Positions 46,900-55,981 of a stretch of DNA of 64,000 bases are shown here, piece by piece. Below the pieces are notes generated by a model. That model was not told where the DNA came from, did not search any database, and worked only from the letters and a program-made list of their open reading frames with translations. Numbering within the stretch: the stretch's first letter is position 1; each line of letters opens with the position of its first letter. Location of the stretch: NCBI RefSeq assembly GCF_016756615.1, contig NZ_AP023262.1:1054001-1118000 (forward strand), given 5' to 3'. The translations under genes were made by a program, and so were the position numbers. The stretch comes from Mesorhizobium sp. L-8-3. GTDB lineage: Bacteria; Pseudomonadota; Alphaproteobacteria; Rhizobiales; Rhizobiaceae.

Positions 46900-47583
46900 A
46901 TGACGCAGCCTCCCGTCTTCCTTTCCAAGGCCGATCTGGCGCGGCGACATATCGAGGGATTGATCATTTCCCGGAAGGTCAAACCCGGCGACCGCATCAC
47001 CACGCGCGAGGTGTCCGAGGCGCTCGGCATCTCCGAGACGCCGATCCGCGAAGCGATCCGGAGCCTCGCCGCCGAAGGCTGGCTCGAGGTCCAGACCCAT
47101 GTCGGCGCGGTGGTCGCCAGTGCCGGCAGCGAGCAGCTTCGAGAAATCTACGCGCTGCGCGGACGGATCGGGTCCCTCGCCATCGAACTGGGCGGCGCCA
47201 GCTACGATGCGAAGCGGCTTGCAGAGATCGACGCGAATATCGAAGCGTCGGCCGCCGCCGTCGCCACACAGGATGTGCTGGCCTATACGCAGTGCAACCA
47301 CGACTTCCACATCCTGCTCTACGACACGCCGCATTCGCAATGGTGCCTGCGCATGCTCGTCAACCTCAGCGCGTTGACCTCGGCCCATTACGGCTTCTCC
47401 GTCATGCCGCAGCGCATGGCGGAATCGCTCGCCGAGCACAGGGCGATCCGTGACGCCATCCGCGCCGGCCGGCTCGATCAGGCGGCGGCACTCGTCACCC
47501 AGCACGAACAGTCCGCCTATAGCGCGCTTGCCGCGGAACTGGAGTCGGCCGACCGCCGCACGCCGTCCGAGAGCGCAGCCTGA
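46900..47583 (+). CDS. GntR-family regulator with FCD domain
   Basis: About 227 residues. The winged-helix domain (residues about 8-70) contains [20 protein letters not shown], and the FCD ligand domain (about 85-210) has [20 protein letters not shown] with the metal/ligand histidines. Such proteins sense sugar acids or other organic acids and repress transport genes. ATG 46900 is 5 bases after GGAGG; ATG 46897 is also possible. Being inside the operon, it likely autoregulates from the promoter at 43.6 kb. Confidence 0.9.
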   Translation: MTQPPVFLSKADLARRHIEGLIISRKVKPGDRITTREVSEALGISETPIREAIRSLAAEGWLEVQTHVGAVVASAGSEQLREIYALRGRIGSLAIELGGASYDAKRLAEIDANIEASAAAVATQDVLAYTQCNHDFHILLYDTPHSQWCLRMLVNLSALTSAHYGFSVMPQRMAESLAEHRAIRDAIRAGRLDQAAALVTQHEQSAYSALAAELESADRRTPSESAA

Positions 47584-47635
47584 GCCGGCAAACGAGACCG
47601 GCAGCGAAAAGAGACCCAGGGAGAAACGGCAGAGG

Positions 47636-48694
<1,059 letters not shown>

Positions 48695-48725
48695 ACCACC
48701 GGAACCAGGAAACGGGAGACAGCCA

Positions 48726-50159
48726 ATGCTGGAGCTGCGCCAGTTCTATATCGACGGCCACTGGGTGCCGGCACATCAGGCGGGCGAGCATGTTCTCGTG
48801 GACGCCTCGACGGAAGAGCCGTTCGGCGTCGTCGCGCTCGGCAGCGATGCCGATACGGACGCAGCCGTCGCCGCCGCGAAGCGTGCCTTCCCCGCCTGGT
48901 CGATGACCGATCCCGCGAGGCGGATCGCGCTTGTCGAGCGGTTGCGCATCATCCATCTCGAACGGACGGAGGAGATGGCGCAGGCGATCTCCCGCGAAAT
49001 GGGAGCGCCCATCGATCTCGCGCGTCAGGCCCAGGCCGGCGCCGGTCCGCGCCACATGGCCAACTATCTCGCGGCGATGCAGGATTTCGATTTCATCAGG
49101 CCGCTCGGTCCGCACGCGCCGAGCGACCGCATCGCACTGGAGCCGATCGGCGTCGCGGCGCTGATCACGCCGTGGAACTGGCCGATCAGCCAGGTCACCC
49201 TGAAAGTGGCGGCGGCCCTGCTCGCCGGCTGCACGGTGGTGCTGAAGCCTTCGGAGATGGCGCCGCTGTCGGCGACCCTCTTCGCCGAAATCGTCGACGC
49301 ATCAGGCATTCCGCCTGGAGTCTTCAATCTGGTCCATGGCGACGGCATGGGCGTCGGACAGCGTCTCGCTACGCATCCCGACGTCGATATGGTCAGCTTC
49401 ACCGGCTCGACGCGGGCCGGCATCGCCATCAGCAAGGCGGCCGCCGACAGCCTCAAGCGCGTCTCGCTCGAGCTCGGCGGCAAGGGCGCCAATCTCGTCT
49501 TCGCCGACGCCGACGACATGGCCGTCGAGCGCGGCGTGCGCCAGTGTTTCGTCAACAGCGGCCAGAACTGCAACGCGCCGTCGCGCATGCTGGTCGAACG
49601 CGCCATCTACGAGCGTTCGGTCGAGACGGCGGGCCGGGTCGCGCAGTCCATCGCCATCGGCCCCTCCGGCGTCGCGGGTCCGCATATCGGTCCGGTCGTC
49701 TCGACGCGACAGTTCGACCGGATACGGGGACTGATCGAAACGGGCATCGCCGAAGGCGCGCGCCTCGTCGCCGGCGGCCCGGACCGTCCAGCTGGGTTCA
49801 ATCGCGGTTACTTCGTGCAGCCGACGGTCTTTGCCGACGTGTCGAACGACATGACCGTCGCCCGGGAGGAGATCTTCGGACCGGTGCTGTCGATCATACC
49901 GTTCGACACCGAGGACGAGGCGATCGCCATCGCCAACGACACGCCCTACGGCCTCACCAACTATGTGCAGAGCCAGGACGGCGAGCGCCGCAACCGCGTG
50001 GCGCGCCGGCTGCGCTCCGGCATGGTGGAGATGAACGGCCAGACGCGCGGCGCCGGCTCGCCTTTCGGCGGCGTGAAGGCATCAGGCCGCGCCCGCGAGG
50101 GCGGGCGCTGGGGCATCGAGGAATATCTGGAGGTGAAGTCGATCTCCGGATGGGGATGA
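48726..50159 (+). CDS. Aldehyde dehydrogenase family protein
   Basis: A 477-residue NAD(P)-dependent aldehyde dehydrogenase. It has catalytic Cys282 (SGQNCNAPSRM), general-base Glu249 (LELGGKG), TPWNWPISQ and the cofactor loop FTGSTRAGIAI. Closest in feel to the broad betaine/aldehyde class. ATG 48726 follows GGGAGA. It lies 31 bases after the ATPase in the same operon and probably oxidises an aldehyde generated by the GMC enzyme. Confidence 0.93.
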   Translation: MLELRQFYIDGHWVPAHQAGEHVLVDASTEEPFGVVALGSDADTDAAVAAAKRAFPAWSMTDPARRIALVERLRIIHLERTEEMAQAISREMGAPIDLARQAQAGAGPRHMANYLAAMQDFDFIRPLGPHAPSDRIALEPIGVAALITPWNWPISQVTLKVAAALLAGCTVVLKPSEMAPLSATLFAEIVDASGIPPGVFNLVHGDGMGVGQRLATHPDVDMVSFTGSTRAGIAISKAAADSLKRVSLELGGKGANLVFADADDMAVERGVRQCFVNSGQNCNAPSRMLVERAIYERSVETAGRVAQSIAIGPSGVAGPHIGPVVSTRQFDRIRGLIETGIAEGARLVAGGPDRPAGFNRGYFVQPTVFADVSNDMTVAREEIFGPVLSIIPFDTEDEAIAIANDTPYGLTNYVQSQDGERRNRVARRLRSGMVEMNGQTRGAGSPFGGVKASGRAREGGRWGIEEYLEVKSISGWG

Positions 50160-50264
50160 GCCCGAAGCGTGATGCAAAGGCCGCGAAACTTATTCACCGC
50201 GCGCGCCGCATCCGGCCGCGTGCGGCGGCGCCGAACAGAACTGCCAGACAGCTAAGGAAAGACC

Positions 50265-51491
50265 ATGAGAAACAAAGCTACCGTCGCGGAAGTGAAGACG
50301 CTGTCCTGCAGCAACTCGTTTCGCAACTATCACTTCCTGAAGATCACGACCGAGGACGGCACGGTCGGCTGGAGCGAGTTCGACGAGAATTTCGGCTCGC
50401 CCGGCGTCGCCGCCGTCATCGACCAGCTCAGCCACAGGCTCATCGGCCAGAGCGCCATGCTGCATGAGCATATCCGCGAGGATCTGCGCAACGTCACGCG
50501 CCCGGCTTTCGGCGGCGTCGTCGGACAGGCCCTCGGCGCGATCGAGAACGCGCTTCTCGACATCAAGGCGAAGACGCTCGACGTTCCATGCCACGTGCTG
50601 CTCGGCGGCAAGGTCCGCGACAAGATCCGGGTCTACTGGTCGCACTGCGTCGCCTATCGCATGCGTACCGAACATTTCTCGCCCGGCATCGTCGATTCCA
50701 GCGGCGTGCGCCAGATCGCACGCGATGTCGTGGCTGGCGGATATTCGGCGCTCAAGACCAATATCTTCCACTATGACGAGAACGACCGGATCGAGGCCTG
50801 GTCGCCGGGCTTCGGCCGGCCGCACGAGCCCTCGCGCAATGTCGAGCGCAAGACCCTGAAGGATCTGCGCAGGCATCTGGAGATGATGCGGGAAGAGACC
50901 GGGCCCGACGTCGACATCCTGCTCGACCTCAACTTCAACGCCCGCACCGAAGGCTATCTGAAGATCCTGCGCGAGACGAGCGACCTCGACCTGTTCTGGG
51001 TCGAGATCGATACGCTCGATCCGCAGGCGCTGGCCTATATCCGCGCCAACAGCCCGCATCCGATCTCGTCATGCGAGACGCTGCTCGGGGTCCAGCAGTT
51101 CCTGCCCTATTTCCAGAATCAGTCCGTCGACGTCGCCATCATCGACACGCCATGGAACGGCGTCTGGCAGTCGCTGAAGATCGCCGCTGCGGCCGAAGCC
51201 TATGACGTGAATGTCGCGCCGCACAATTTCTACGGCCATCTGTGCACGATGATGAACGCGCATTTCAGCGCCGTGGTGCCGAACATGCGCATCATGGAAA
51301 CGGACATCGACCGGATTTCCTGGGACGACGACGTCTTCACCCATGCGCCGGAATACAGGGACGGCTATCTGATCCTGCCCGATGGTCCGGGTTGGGGAAC
51401 GGAGCCGGTCGAGGCGGCCTTCGAGAAATATCCTCCGTTGAAATCAGTCGGAATGATCCACCGCACCCCGACCCCCAGGCTGGCGGTCTGA
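50265..51491 (+). CDS. Enolase-superfamily dehydratase (mandelate racemase/muconate lactonizing type)
   Basis: A 408-residue TIM-barrel enzyme that abstracts a proton alpha to a carboxylate. Metal ligands are D221 (LLDLNFN), E247 (VEID) and E271 (SSCETLLG); H320 in APHNFYGH is a likely base. The usual K-x-K of muconate enzymes is present only as K164-T-N. The N-terminal capping domain covers residues 1-125. The profile fits a sugar-acid dehydratase, but the reaction is not defined. It starts 105 bases after the aldehyde dehydrogenase and is followed by the GMC gene. Confidence 0.88.
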   Translation: MRNKATVAEVKTLSCSNSFRNYHFLKITTEDGTVGWSEFDENFGSPGVAAVIDQLSHRLIGQSAMLHEHIREDLRNVTRPAFGGVVGQALGAIENALLDIKAKTLDVPCHVLLGGKVRDKIRVYWSHCVAYRMRTEHFSPGIVDSSGVRQIARDVVAGGYSALKTNIFHYDENDRIEAWSPGFGRPHEPSRNVERKTLKDLRRHLEMMREETGPDVDILLDLNFNARTEGYLKILRETSDLDLFWVEIDTLDPQALAYIRANSPHPISSCETLLGVQQFLPYFQNQSVDVAIIDTPWNGVWQSLKIAAAAEAYDVNVAPHNFYGHLCTMMNAHFSAVVPNMRIMETDIDRISWDDDVFTHAPEYRDGYLILPDGPGWGTEPVEAAFEKYPPLKSVGMIHRTPTPRLAV

Positions 51492-51529
51492 AGCTGGCTG
51501 GCGGTTTCCATGTTCGAAGGCCCTGCCCA

Positions 51530-53128
51530 ATGAACGACCCCGTCGACGTCCTGATCATCGGGGCCGGCGCCTCCGGCGCGGCGGTCGCCTGGAGCCTCGC
51601 CGACACCAGGATGCGCATCCTGTGCCTGGAGCAGGGGGACTGGCCGCAGTCCTCGGCCTATCCGAGCACGGGACGCGATTGGGAGAGCCGCCAGTCGGAA
51701 GACTATGCCATCAGCCCGAACCGCCGCGGGGCGATCGCCGACTATCCGATCAACGACGACAATTCGCCGATCAAGATCGCGAACTTCAACGGCGTCGGCG
51801 GCGGCACCATCCTCTATGCGGGCCATTTTCCGCGCATGCATCCTTCCGACTTCCGGGTCCGCTCGCTCGACGGCGTCGCCGACGACTGGCCGATCGACTA
51901 CCGCACCCTCGAGCCGTTCTACGCCCTGAACGACAGAATGATGGGAGTGGCGAGCCTCGCCGGCGACCCGGCCTATCCGCCCAAGGAGGCAGTGATGCCG
52001 CCGCTGCCGCTCGGCCGCACCGGCGAGCGGCTGGGGCGCGCGATGAACGACCTCGGCTGGCACTGGTGGCCCTCCGACAGCGCCATCACCTCGCGCGAAT
52101 ATGAGGGGCGCGCGCCCTGCATCAATCTCGGCCATTGCGGGCACGGCTGCGCGCAAGGCGCCAAGGCCTCGACCGACATCACCTACTGGCAGGAAGCGAT
52201 CCGCAACCGCGTCGAGATCCGCACCCGGTGCCGGGTGAGCCGGATCGAGACCAACGAAGACCGGATGGCGACCGGGGCCTGGTATTTCGACGCCAATGGC
52301 GAGGAGGTTTTCCAGCCGGCCGAGATCGTCGTCATGGCGTGCAACGGCATCGGCACCCCGCGCATCCTGCTCAACTCGGCGTCCGAGCGTTTTCCGAACG
52401 GTCTCGCCAACTCCAGCGGGCAGGTCGGCCGCAACCTGATGTTCCACCCTTATGCGCTGGTGAGGGGCCGCTTCGACGAGCCGCTGGACGGCTATCGCGG
52501 TTCGCGCGTCTTCATGTGGAGCATGGAGTTCTACGAGACCGATCCCGCCCGCGGCTTCGCCAGGGGATATTGCTACCAGTTCACGCGCGGCTTCGGACCG
52601 GTGACGGCCGCCGTCAACGGCATGGCGGACGGGCTCGTGCCGTGGGGCGAAGGACATCATGACGCGTTCCGCCGGCTCTTCGACCGTCAGGCCGGCATGG
52701 TGTCGATCTGCGAGGATCTTCCCGAAGAGATCAACACCGTCACGCTCGATCCCGTGCTGAAGGACGGCAACGGCATCCCGGCGCCGAAGATCACCTATCG
52801 GATCGGCGGGAACACGCAGAAGATGCTCGACCATTCGGTCGCGCGCGGAACCGAGATACTGCGTGCGGCCGGCGCGCAGGACATCGTCACGCGCTCGCCT
52901 TTGCCCTATGCCGGATGGCATCTTCTCGGCACAGCCCGCATGGGAACCGATCCGAGGACCTCGGTGGTCAACGAATGGGGCCGCAGCCACGACGTGAAGA
53001 ACCTGTTCATCGTCGACGGCAGCGTGTTCGTCACGTCAGGAGGTGTCAACCCGACCTCCACGATCCAGGCCATCGCGCTCTATATCTGCGACCGGATCAA
53101 GTCCCGCATCCATGACCTCTTCGACTGA
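51530..53128 (+). CDS. GMC-family FAD oxidoreductase
   Basis: A 532-residue flavoprotein. The dinucleotide-binding motif is at the N-terminus (VDVLIIGAGASGAAVAW), the GMC second signature around INLGHCGHGCAQGAKAS, and the catalytic His464 (GWHLLGTARMG) and Asn507 (GGVNPTST) are at the C-terminus. It resembles the large subunit of membrane-linked gluconate/sorbitol/fructose dehydrogenases, without a visible signal peptide. The following small gene encodes a subunit-3-like partner. It would oxidise an alcohol of the imported polyol or sugar acid. Confidence 0.92.
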   Translation: MNDPVDVLIIGAGASGAAVAWSLADTRMRILCLEQGDWPQSSAYPSTGRDWESRQSEDYAISPNRRGAIADYPINDDNSPIKIANFNGVGGGTILYAGHFPRMHPSDFRVRSLDGVADDWPIDYRTLEPFYALNDRMMGVASLAGDPAYPPKEAVMPPLPLGRTGERLGRAMNDLGWHWWPSDSAITSREYEGRAPCINLGHCGHGCAQGAKASTDITYWQEAIRNRVEIRTRCRVSRIETNEDRMATGAWYFDANGEEVFQPAEIVVMACNGIGTPRILLNSASERFPNGLANSSGQVGRNLMFHPYALVRGRFDEPLDGYRGSRVFMWSMEFYETDPARGFARGYCYQFTRGFGPVTAAVNGMADGLVPWGEGHHDAFRRLFDRQAGMVSICEDLPEEINTVTLDPVLKDGNGIPAPKITYRIGGNTQKMLDHSVARGTEILRAAGAQDIVTRSPLPYAGWHLLGTARMGTDPRTSVVNEWGRSHDVKNLFIVDGSVFVTSGGVNPTSTIQAIALYICDRIKSRIHDLFD

Positions 53129-53135
53129 GCGAGCC

Positions 53136-53603
53136 ATGACGACGCAATCGGACACCGACCCACCGGCGCCTCTCTCCGTGGCAGAGCAGGACTGCCTGCG
53201 CTGCATCGTGGGGCACATGATCCCCGCCAGCGAGAAGCATGGCGTTCCCGGCGCGGACGATCCCGCCATCCTGGCCTACATGGTGGCGTCCGTCAGGCGG
53301 GACCGAGAGGCGCTCGGCAAGGTGCTGGACGCGGTCGACACGGCCGCCGGTGGCAGGCTCGCCGACAGGCCGTTCGCGGAACAGGCGGCGCTGCTCGCGC
53401 GATTGCGCGCCAAAGACCCCGGCATGTTCGGCGTGGTCGAGGCCGTCGCCTCGCGCGCCTATTATCGCGACGACCGGGTGCTGAAGTCGATCGGCATGGA
53501 AGCGCGGCCGCCCTTCCCCAAGGGCTATGAGGTGCCGGACGGCGACTGGTCGCTGCTCGAGCCGGTCAGGCAGCGCGGCGTCATCTATCGCGACGCCGGT
53601 TAG
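53136..53603 (+). CDS. Gluconate 2-dehydrogenase subunit 3-like protein
   Basis: A 155-residue protein of the PF13618 family (LSVAEQDCLRCIVGHMIPAS, then AAGGRLADRPFAEQAALLARL and VLKSIGMEARPPFPKGYEVP). In relatives it carries a Tat signal and helps export and mature the GMC large subunit; here no Tat leader is seen, though an in-frame ATG at 53112 could add eight residues. It begins 8 bases after the GMC gene. Its presence indicates a heteromeric dehydrogenase. Confidence 0.85.
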   Translation: MTTQSDTDPPAPLSVAEQDCLRCIVGHMIPASEKHGVPGADDPAILAYMVASVRRDREALGKVLDAVDTAAGGRLADRPFAEQAALLARLRAKDPGMFGVVEAVASRAYYRDDRVLKSIGMEARPPFPKGYEVPDGDWSLLEPVRQRGVIYRDAG

Positions 53604-53694
53604 CCGCGCGACGGGATCGCGCTCACGGGTTTCGAACGCCCCGACGACATGGCATGGTACGGTTGTTTCATGATCGGCCTCGCGGAGAACAGCC

Positions 53695-54789
53695 ATGTCC
53701 GTCACCGTGACCAAGCTCCAGACACGCAAGAACGCGCCCGGCGAGACACGTCTTGTACGCGAGCAGCACAAGCCGCTGGCGCAGGGCGAGGTCCTCTTCG
53801 CCGTCGATCGTTTCGCGCTGACGGCAAACAACATCACCTATGCCGCCTTCGGCGACGCCATGTCCTACTGGCAGTTCTTCCCGACCGGCGATCCCGCCTG
53901 GGGTCATATGCCGGTCTGGGGTTTTGCCGACGTCGTCGCATCCGATATCGAGGGGATCAGCCAAGGCGAACGCTTCTACGGCTACTTCCCGGCGGCCAGC
54001 CACATCGCCATGACGCCCATCCGCATCAGTGAACGCGGCTTCTACGACGGGGCGCCGCATCGCGAAAAGCTGGTCTCGGCCTACAATCAATATACGCGCT
54101 GCAGCGCCGACCCGGCCTGGACGCCGGACGCGGAGAACCACCAGATGCTGCTGCGGCCGCTGTTCATCACATCTTTCATGCTCGCCGATTACCTGGCCGA
54201 CAACCGTTTCTTCGGCGCGGAGCAGGTGGTGTTTTCCTCCGCCTCGTCGAAGACTGCCTATGGCACGGCCTGGTGCATTGGAGAGGGGCCGGCGGCGGTC
54301 GCACTCACCTCGGGTCCGAACCGCAGCTTCACCGAGGAGCTCGGTATCTACCGGCGGAGCCTCTCCTATGACGATTTCGAGCGGATCGACGCCGGCGGGC
54401 CGACGCTTTATGTGGACTTTTCCGGCGACACGGCGTTGCGTGCCCGGATCCACCGCCACTTCGCGGGCTCTCTCGTCCACGATTGCTTCGCCGGCTCGGC
54501 GCAGAACTACGATTTCATCGCGATGGCCGATCTGCCCGGCCCGCAGCCGCGGTTCTTCTTCGCGCCCGATCAGATCAAGAAGCGCAATGCCGATTGGGGC
54601 GGGACGGAGCTGAGCGGGCGCATCAAGGCGGCACAGGCCCGCTTCGTCGCGTATCTGACGGAGCGGCGCCTCCTGGAGATCGACGTGGCGGCGGGCTTGA
54701 CCGCCGCGCAGTCAGTCGTCGCGATCTTCGCCGCGGGCCGTACCGACCCGCGGCGGGGACACGTCATCCGGCTCGACGAACGGCTTTGA
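53695..54789 (+). CDS. DUF2855-family protein (MDR-like)
   Basis: A 364-residue protein. The N-terminal half looks like a quinone-oxidoreductase/MDR beta-barrel (EVLFAVDRFALTANNITYAA, QGERFYGYFPAASHIAMTP); the second half has a Rossmann-like stretch with FSSASSKTAYGTAW in place of the normal GxGxxG. DUF2855 proteins have no assigned reaction. It may be a reductase that finishes the pathway. It lies 91 bases after the subunit-3-like gene and is the last plus-strand gene before the convergent DoxX gene. Confidence 0.82.
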   Translation: MSVTVTKLQTRKNAPGETRLVREQHKPLAQGEVLFAVDRFALTANNITYAAFGDAMSYWQFFPTGDPAWGHMPVWGFADVVASDIEGISQGERFYGYFPAASHIAMTPIRISERGFYDGAPHREKLVSAYNQYTRCSADPAWTPDAENHQMLLRPLFITSFMLADYLADNRFFGAEQVVFSSASSKTAYGTAWCIGEGPAAVALTSGPNRSFTEELGIYRRSLSYDDFERIDAGGPTLYVDFSGDTALRARIHRHFAGSLVHDCFAGSAQNYDFIAMADLPGPQPRFFFAPDQIKKRNADWGGTELSGRIKAAQARFVAYLTERRLLEIDVAAGLTAAQSVVAIFAAGRTDPRRGHVIRLDERL

Positions 54790-54881
54790 ACGCTCGAATC
54801 GATGGGTGTGAATAACGGCACATCCGGTCCGCCCGACTTTCGCGCCAACTGTCGATATATCGGCCGCCGGCATGACCCGCC

Positions 54882-55337
54882 TCAGAAGACGCGTCCCAGG
54901 CGTGCGTCGACGGAATGGCGGTTGCCGCCACGGATCAGGAAGAAGAAGAAGACCGCCGCCCACAGGATCGATTTCTCCGCGCCCGAATAACCCTGGCTCA
55001 TCGTGACCCAGTGGAACCAGACGGTGACCAGGAGCACGAAGGTCGCGGCAAGCGAGGCCGGCCTGGTCAGGAAGCCGATCGCGATCAGGATGCCGCCGAA
55101 GAATTCGGTACAGGAAAGAAGGAACGACCAGAAGGCGCCGGGATAGAAGCCCAGCCCCTCCACCATACCGGCGGCGCCGAAGGGATCGACGATCTTGCCC
55201 GCGCCATGGGTCACCAGCGCAAGGCCGGCCACGACACGCAGCAGCGTCTCGGCGAAATCATGAAGACCGGCATAGGTGCCGGCGAGGGCCGGGACGATCA
55301 GGCGCCCGCTCGGCGCGGCATGGGTGGCATCGCTCAT
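54882..55337 (-). CDS. DoxX-family membrane protein
   Basis: A 151-residue protein with four helices. Family features are LRVVAGLALVTHGAGKIVDP, GFYPGAFWSFLLSCTEFFGG and FVLLVTVWFHWV. DoxX-like proteins are associated with quinone or thiol redox chemistry, but no function is established for most. It is convergent with the DUF2855 gene. Confidence 0.88.
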   Translation of the reverse strand: MSDATHAAPSGRLIVPALAGTYAGLHDFAETLLRVVAGLALVTHGAGKIVDPFGAAGMVEGLGFYPGAFWSFLLSCTEFFGGILIAIGFLTRPASLAATFVLLVTVWFHWVTMSQGYSGAEKSILWAAVFFFFLIRGGNRHSVDARLGRVF

Positions 55338-55981
55338 CGTCTGTTCTCTCCTGTCGACGGGTCAATGTCGCCCCATCGTCGGAGATGCAAGTAACCGTCA
55401 AATCAACTGGTTTTGAGGGAATTGTTATCGGCCGGCGACGCCATCCTCATTGCCTATGTCTTTGTCCGGGATACTCTCATCCTGAGGAATCCCGCACCGT
55501 ACACGACGAGCGGTCACGGGTTATCAGCGGCAACATATCCGTTTCGTCATCCACGGACGAGCGCACGCAGCGAAGCGGAGGGCGCACCGATCCGTGGATC
55601 CATGCCGTGACCGATCCGAAGGTCGCAGTCGGTCGAGGACGGGCTCCCCGATCCTCCGCCCAAGCCCGCACGCATTCTGCGCCGAAGCAGTCGTTCGCGA
55701 TTTCACGGCACGGATTTTCGGGCGCCCACACTTCGCGTGGGCTCGGGACCGAGAATGACGAAGACAGGTGGCCGAGGGCGCCATGATGTGGTGAGTTCGA
55801 AGACCTCGACCTTCGATGTTTTCAGCGTGTCATGCCGCCGAGATTACTGTTGTGCAATCCCATCAGCGCACCACATAAGGTTTCGAAAACAACTCGACTT
55901 GTTCTTAGCAATTTATTTCCGCTTTCCGGGCACGATCGACAACAGGGCAACCAATAGATCGTCAGGGCCGGGGGCTTGACT
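55338..55981. other. Intergenic region with interspersed repeats
   Basis: 644 bases between DoxX and the GGDEF-EAL gene. It includes a repeat block at 55540-55770; open frames inside it are repeat artefacts. The last 150 bases are AT-rich (for example TTCTTAGCAATTTATTTCC at about 55900-55920) and probably hold the promoter of the diguanylate-cyclase gene. Confidence 0.55.
55540..55770 (+). repeat. Dispersed repeat block, copy near DoxX
   Basis: Contains CATCCACGGACGAGCGCACG, then ATCCATGCCGTGACC, then CCGAAGCAGTCGTTCGCG and a GACCGAGAATGACGAAG end. The first part recurs inverted at about 59905-60040 and the second part belongs to the tandem units at 59310-59870. Confidence 0.75.

Noticed and set aside
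46859..46902. 13-codon frame before the GntR gene
   Set aside because: Too short, overlaps the GntR start region, and its ribosome site belongs to GntR.
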